The position numbers and the translations under genes were made by a program. 64,000 nucleotides of DNA from Numida meleagris (lineage: Eukaryota > Chordata > Aves > Galliformes > Numididae). The DNA lies in the NCBI RefSeq assembly GCF_002078875.1, contig NC_034414.1:35858826-35922825 (forward strand), written 5' to 3'. Positions 58,858 through 64,000 of the stretch are shown here, piece by piece. The notes below the pieces were generated by a model. That model was not told where the DNA came from. It searched no databases and saw only the letters and a program-made list of their open reading frames with translations. Numbering within the stretch: position 1 is the stretch's first letter; each line of letters starts with the position of its first letter.

Positions 58858-61849
58858 ATTCCAGGACATTTGAAAGATAACAGGGTAAAATCCTCTTTTT
58901 ATTTTGAAATAAAGCTACTCCTTTTTTGAAGGAGTATAAATTTTAACATTCAGCTCATCTTAACTGCTTTTGAAATGCTTCTTTATGCACTGAAACAGAG
59001 TCCTGGTAAACATACATTGTAAGTACTATCTAAAAACAGCCTTCTAACATTTTTTAAATTAGGTATCTTTTATTCCTTAAAAGCTAATAGCCAAACTAGA
59101 AACAGTAAAGATGTCCAGGTTTCAATGAAATATATTTCATAAATTAGCTTATCATTGCACTGATTTAGCATGCCTAGCAGGTGAAAGACAAAAACATGTG
59201 TTATCTTCCCTAGGGAACCTTCAATGAATGTCATTCTAGCTTCATATGTCTTTCTTCTCTCCCCTTCTTGAACTGATATAAAATTCTAATGTGTGCCCTC
59301 TGGTTCCATCTTCATTGAAATCTAGCAAAACCGCTGAAGGTAAGATAGTGGCAATGGTGCATGAAAAAAGGGAAAAGGAATACAGTGATTCATAGCATAC
59401 TTGAAGAAAGTTGCAGTTGTTAACAGCACCACTTTTGTATGTAGACAGGTTAAAATGTGTCATATATCAGTGTTAAAAATAAAGCTATTCATCTTGGCTA
59501 TTTTCTCAAAGTTCAGAAAAAAGGCAGTAAAACCTATGCCATATGTATCTTTAAAAATTATTTCACATTTCTGAAATCAAGCTAATTTGAAGGTTGCCAA
59601 TAGTAACAATAGTGCAGGCAGAACTTTTACATGACCGTGCTTCTGTAATTTCTGTGGCTTTGAATATCGATTGCCCTTTGTTGAAAAGCTTCCGCATGTT
59701 TTCAAGCCTCTTTTACTCACGAATGTCCAAGTTAGTTACATACAGGGACATTCTTTATTTAATGTTTTCTTTGTTCACTTTATCAGTAAAGGAAGTCATC
59801 ATTTAAAGTAGTCATGGAAAACGCTCAATAGATCATCATGCTCAAAGATTGTTCTGTAGTTTAATAAATTTGTTCAATTTAAATAGAAAATGTAACCAAA
59901 TAAGGCAAAATGATTCTGTTAAATCTTGAGCAAATCAATAGCAGAAAATAAATGAAAAGCATCTCATAGTCTTATTTCCCCTCATTTGTAGTACTGAAAA
60001 TGAAGGCAGCATTAAAGAGTAACTCAGAAATAAAATGCTATGACCAAGTTCTTAAGTCCTACTCTGAAAGGTGAGAGAAATATGTTGTTGCATTGGATAT
60101 GTCAAAGCAGCAGAATCTTGACCAAAGATTTGGCAGACCATCTTGTCTTCACTAGGCCAGTCATTGTGTAAGTCAGTAGGTCCACTACTAGGCTATGGGA
60201 GTAGCTGCCAGAGGCTTGCAAGGATTGTATATGAGTGGATGCTTGCAGGTAGAATTCTGACTTGGTGTGCTAGATAATGGACTCAAACAGATGTCATGGA
60301 AAGTAATGAGTAAATGGAAAGTGAATGAGTAAAGCCATGTGCAGCACTTTGAAAATGTAACAATGAGCATATCAGTGGACTGGAACAATTCATCTTCTCC
60401 AACCCAAGTTCTTCAATCTACAGCTCACAAATGCACAAGCTGTTTATTTGTATTTCTTTTTCCTTCGCTTTTGCAGTTATTTGTGAAATGACAAGGATCA
60501 CTTCTAGACAGTAAATCACTGTTAAGCCTGTTTTTAAATGACTCATGACTATACACAAACCACTGTCACCTCGCTGGATCTCAGGCACAGAGCTCACATG
60601 ATGTTTTGAAATAACTCTAAAAAGGTGGAATTCTGGAGACAAATATTTTGATTAAGGGTATTTTCATTGATTCATCAAGCTTTAAATCAGGCTATAAAAT
60701 TTATCTTCATTAAACACTTGAAGAAAGAAGGGAGAAATATAAATTGTACTGCCTGCAGAAAGTAGAGCATTAACATGTTTTTGACAAGCCTGAGAGTTCA
60801 GTGTCTGCAGAGCAGAGCTTTCATTTTCAGATTAGAAATGAAATAACATACTGCAATTAGTCTTTTCATAATAGTGTTTTTCTGAGATTGTTGACCTCAT
60901 ATTTGTGGAGCATATGGTCCACAAGTAAGTCAGGCAAAAGGAACAAAAATTTAAGTGTGAAGGTCTTGAGTCACCAAAGCCTTCAAGCAAATCCACAATT
61001 TGTAGTGGTAACTGGAGAAATAATCCTATTGCCCTTCAATGGGACAGCTTATGTGCTTGAAATTAAGCATGTTTTACATAGTTAGGGCTTTAGTTATTGG
61101 TTTTGTCAGTTAAGGTACTGTGACTTTCCATTGAGTATTTTAGGTCAAATGTTTTAAAGCTAGCAACTGTTAACAAAATGTGTTCTTTATAAGATGACAA
61201 CATGTTTTTATTTGGTATTGAAAAGACACATAAGTGTTTTATTTTAATCTCCTTCATACTTAAGAAAAGCGATAGCTTTTTCAGTGGACAATTGGCTCAT
61301 ATGTAAGGCAAATTTTCAGTAGGTAAGAAAAGAGGGTATGAAAACAGTGAAGTACTTGCATATGGTTACGTGAGGAAAACCAATTAGGTAAATTTTCAAT
61401 TAATGTTTAGAAGTAGTGTTCCTTTCTAATATTTATACTGGTTTTAAAGGCAACTGAAAGCTTCTTTTCAGTACTGTAAATTGATTTAATGTACATATAT
61501 GCTGTTTATTAAATCATTTGCAGAAGGGTCTCTGCATATACCAAAAGATTTTGGGAGAAACTGCAGATTGTTTTGCTACTATCAGTAACAATAAATCCAG
61601 GATATTTGGAGGCACACACTCCATACTTGTTAGATTAGACATTCTGAATAACTGGTAATGGATTCAAGCATTCAGCTAAATAAAGCTGCATTACTCATAA
61701 GCATATGTAGCTTCATATTCAAATGTAGAAAATCCATTTAAGCTCCAGCCCTTCTTAGTTCTTCATTCATGAGATGATACCTTTGCAGCAAAAGCAAATA
61801 AGTAAAAAGTTTCTTTTACCCCAAATTAAAAAAAACCCAACATTTTAAA

Positions 61850-62239
61850 AATACAAGTTCGAAGTTAGTCTTCCACAGATAGCCAATTAAATTATGCTAA
61901 AAATGACATTTTTAATTAAACACCAAGGTAAGCATAAATGGATTTCAAAATAATTAATCAAACATCAAAAAATTGAAACCTTTTTCTGCTTGAGCAGCAG
62001 AAATGAAAGAACCAGTCTTCAGGTCTCATAGAGATTCAATCTAATTTAATTCTCTGTCTTCTCTAAATAAACATTCCTAAAACCTTTTTTTCATCTGGGG
62101 GAATAAGGATGAGAGGGGTAATCAATATTTCTAGCATTTTAATTAAAACCGTTAGTGGAATAAATCCATTTAATTATCAGTTAATGAAATACAAGGTCAT
62201 TTACCTGACAGGAACTTTGAAGGTGGATTACTAGCTGGA
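61850..62239. promoter_or_regulatory. AT-rich block dense in TAATTA/TTAATTA words (candidate CNE)
   Basis: CAATTAAATTATGC, TTTTTAATTAAACACC, AAAATAATTAATCAAAC, TTTTAATTAAAACC and TTTAATTATCAGTTAATG occur within about 400 bp, together with CCTGACAGGAACTTTG. No repeat signature was seen. This could be an enhancer bound by homeodomain factors. Conservation cannot be judged from one sequence. Confidence 0.3.
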
Positions 62240-62780
62240 ATAAAGTAGAAGAACCCAATGTCACAGCCATTTAGCTTCTGTCAAATTTAAGGTTAAAATC
62301 CTTTTAGACTGTTTAACCTGTTGTCTACCGTTTTCTATTATGTTTGCCAATTGGCAAGAAGAAATACATGATCAAAACTTATCTACATTTAGTTTTTCTC
62401 TGAAGTTTCCACCAAGTTTCTGCAATTTCTTTTCCACCTTTTATCTTAAAAAAAACGCAAAATGCAAATAAAGTACACTGTACCACATGAATCCTGGTGT
62501 ATTTCCACTTATTGCAGAAGGTCTCCTTGAATGGTTAGCATACTGTGCTTGAACTTTGGTAGGAAATTATTAGCAAGTAAACGAACTAAACACAAATGTA
62601 ACCAGTAAATGTATTTGCTGATAAGAAATATTTAGCTTCTGTATTTTTCATGTATAGTGGAGAAAGATCAATTACTGGAGAGGATTTTAAGGCTCGTGTT
62701 CTTATTGTATACGTTAGAAGGAAAAAAGAAATGCAGAGTTCTCTGCGAGTCTTGCAGCAAACTTCGCATGCTCTTTGCAG

Positions 62781-62920
62781 TGTCTAGATATGGTAGCAGA
62801 AGTTCTGCCAGAGATAGAAATAGTGAATGCCAGTATTAGCAAGCAGCGAGATCAACTCTTTCCAGGATTCTCAGACAATCATGAAAGCACAGGAGAAAAA
62901 TCTGCATTTAGGTGTGGTCA
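62781..62920 (+). other. Exon-like open block, unrecognised
   Basis: After an acceptor-like CTCTTTGCAG (ending 62780), the frame that fits AKAP6 phase 0 is open for about 66 codons, to 62981. It reads C-L-D-M-V-A-E-V-L-P-E-I-E-I-V and later K-Q-R-D-Q-L-F-P-G-F-S. The composition is protein-like but I recognise no family, and it is not known AKAP6 sequence. The nearest donor-like GT (TTTAG|GTGTGG, about 62920) is weak. Most likely fortuitous; a cryptic exon or old retrocopy is possible. Confidence 0.15.
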
Positions 62921-63288
62921 ATTCCTACTTTGTGATAGAATTGTGAATTTAATTAGAATAGGTTATATCATATTGAAATAGATACTAATTGGAATTGTAA
63001 GCTCACACAAAGCATACACGTTGCCACGTAGGAATGACATTAGGTGCACCGCTTTTCTATCTTTAAAAAAAAATGATGTGCTATGCAATATATATTATGC
63101 TTATCAGAATAACTGATTCTTTTTAATGTTCCAATGTCTTCTATATTAAGGCAGTTTAAGTTTAAAAAAAATAAAATGTATGTTTTCAAATTTGGTTTAG
63201 TGACCAAAATCAGAAATTGCATTCTTATATGCACTGTGGCTTTTGTAAGCTAAAGTCACATTTTGCCAAATTGCTCATAAACCTCCAT

Positions 63289-63303
63289 AAAAAAAAAAAA
63301 AAA
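63289..63303 (+). repeat. Poly(A) tract, 15 A
   Basis: Uninterrupted run of A. No retrogene body seen upstream. Confidence 0.85.
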
Positions 63304-63469
63304 TTGTTATCATTCCATTTCATAAAGGATGCTAGCTATATATTTTCATAGCATAAGAAAATTCATTGTTCTTAACACTAAGGTATCGAATGCTGTGTAT
63401 CACTCATGTTTTTCTTTCAATAATTACATTAGTGTTCCAGGTTAAAGTTATTCTTCAGAACACATCAAA

Positions 63470-63620
63470 CTACATGGTCCAAGACTGCTCATAACTTCAC
63501 TGTGGCAACAGCAAGTTATGAAGTATAGACAAGGGAGGCAAAGTTTAATATCTTTTATTAGACCATCTATTAGAATCAGGAAAAGAACAGAAAGCTTAAT
63601 GGGTGGCTTTCAGTACTAAG
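63470..63620. repeat. Possible ancient amniote interspersed repeat
   Basis: AGACAAGGGAGGCAAAGTTT, then AATATCTTTTATTAGACCAT and AGAACAGAAAGCTTAATGGG resemble an old repeat I have seen widely in reptile genomes (an AATATCTTTTATTGGACCAAC-type core). The family name and limits are not certain. Confidence 0.35.
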
Positions 63621-64000
63621 TAAGTTATGTGGTTGTGTATGGTAGCTGTGACCCTGCTGTCTGCAGTTGTCTGTGTCCAGGTTACGGGAAGCTTCTAGCA
63701 ACAAGTGAAGAAGTTGTTGGACATGGGGTAGCAGCTAGTACAAGAAGGCAAAACATGCTTCCCATAGCGAACAGAAGTGCTCCAACCCTTCTTTCCTACA
63801 GCACCACTGGAGATCTAAGGCTGATATTTTGAGTTCCAGTAGAAGTTATTAACCAAACTTTATCGTGTCCTCTGTTTTCCTCATGATAAAAAGGACATTA
63901 TTAGAGCAATAGAACTCAACTTTTCCTATAACTGCTTCTAAACGTTGACTCCTCAGCACTTCCTTTCAAACTTTTCCTTGTTTGCATTCTCCATATCATG

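Larger units (their letters stand above)
27784..64000 (+). other. AKAP6: AKAP6 intron, 5' part (downstream of third exon in window)
   Basis: It begins with a strong GTAAGT donor. No later AKAP6 coding exon was recognised up to the window end, so I take the whole stretch as intron. Repeats and other features in it are listed separately. The blocks 27784-31489, 33622-41230, 44106-46437, 46720-48701, 49487-56489, 56959-61849 and 62240-62780 contain AT-rich sequence with no gene or repeat family I can name, apart from simple-sequence tracts and small hairpins. A gene nested on the minus strand cannot be excluded, but no minus-strand ORF shows a recognisable domain outside transposon remnants. Confidence 0.75.

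Noticed and set aside
1..64000. CRISPR arrays, operons, rRNA or tRNA genes
   Set aside because: No regularly spaced repeats, no cloverleaf or rRNA-like sequence, and the splicing plus CR1 content show a vertebrate intron.

Overview
The window reads as bird nuclear DNA, most likely from chicken or a close galliform relative. Coding density is very low. The interspersed repeats are mainly CR1-type non-LTR retrotransposon fragments, with their diagnostic 3' ends and ATTCTATG-like tails. There are also mariner copies of the Galluhop type and short avian LTRs. No bacterial or viral gene organisation is present. One 10-N assembly gap sits at 4406-4415.

The only real gene I can support is an internal piece of one plus-strand gene, AKAP6 (mAKAP, A-kinase anchoring protein 6). 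It is represented by three consecutive coding exons: 10513-10635 (41 codons, phase 0 to 0), 26284-26380 (97 nt, phase 0 to 1) and 27620-27783 (164 nt, phase 1 to 0). They join in frame into about 128 residues that I recognise as part of the spectrin-repeat region of AKAP6. The upstream and downstream coding exons are outside the window. Everything else is AKAP6 intron: at least 10.5 kb upstream, 15.6 kb, 1.2 kb, and at least 36.2 kb downstream.

Layout. 1-10512 is intron with two isolated GC-rich islets (about 1061-1236 and 7750-7930), each carrying a strong CTCF-like motif, plus a CR1 tail and a truncated mariner. 10636-26283 is intron with a fairly well-preserved CR1 3' half (231 open codons), several CR1 tails, a fragment of a dispersed LTR-like repeat and a probable solo LTR. 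26381-27619 is a short clean intron. 27784-64000 is a long intron. It holds a rearranged CR1 with an inverted RT segment, a near-complete mariner with both terminal repeats, a poly-pyrimidine/C19 tract, a roughly 280-bp palindromic foldback element, a probable solo LTR, more CR1 and AT-rich stretches dense in homeodomain-like TAATTA words.

I found no convincing novel multi-gene system. The most useful observations are a NAGNAG tandem acceptor in AKAP6, the inverted CR1, the palindromic MITE-like element, the twin GC/CTCF islets and two exon-like blocks that are open in the AKAP6 phase.
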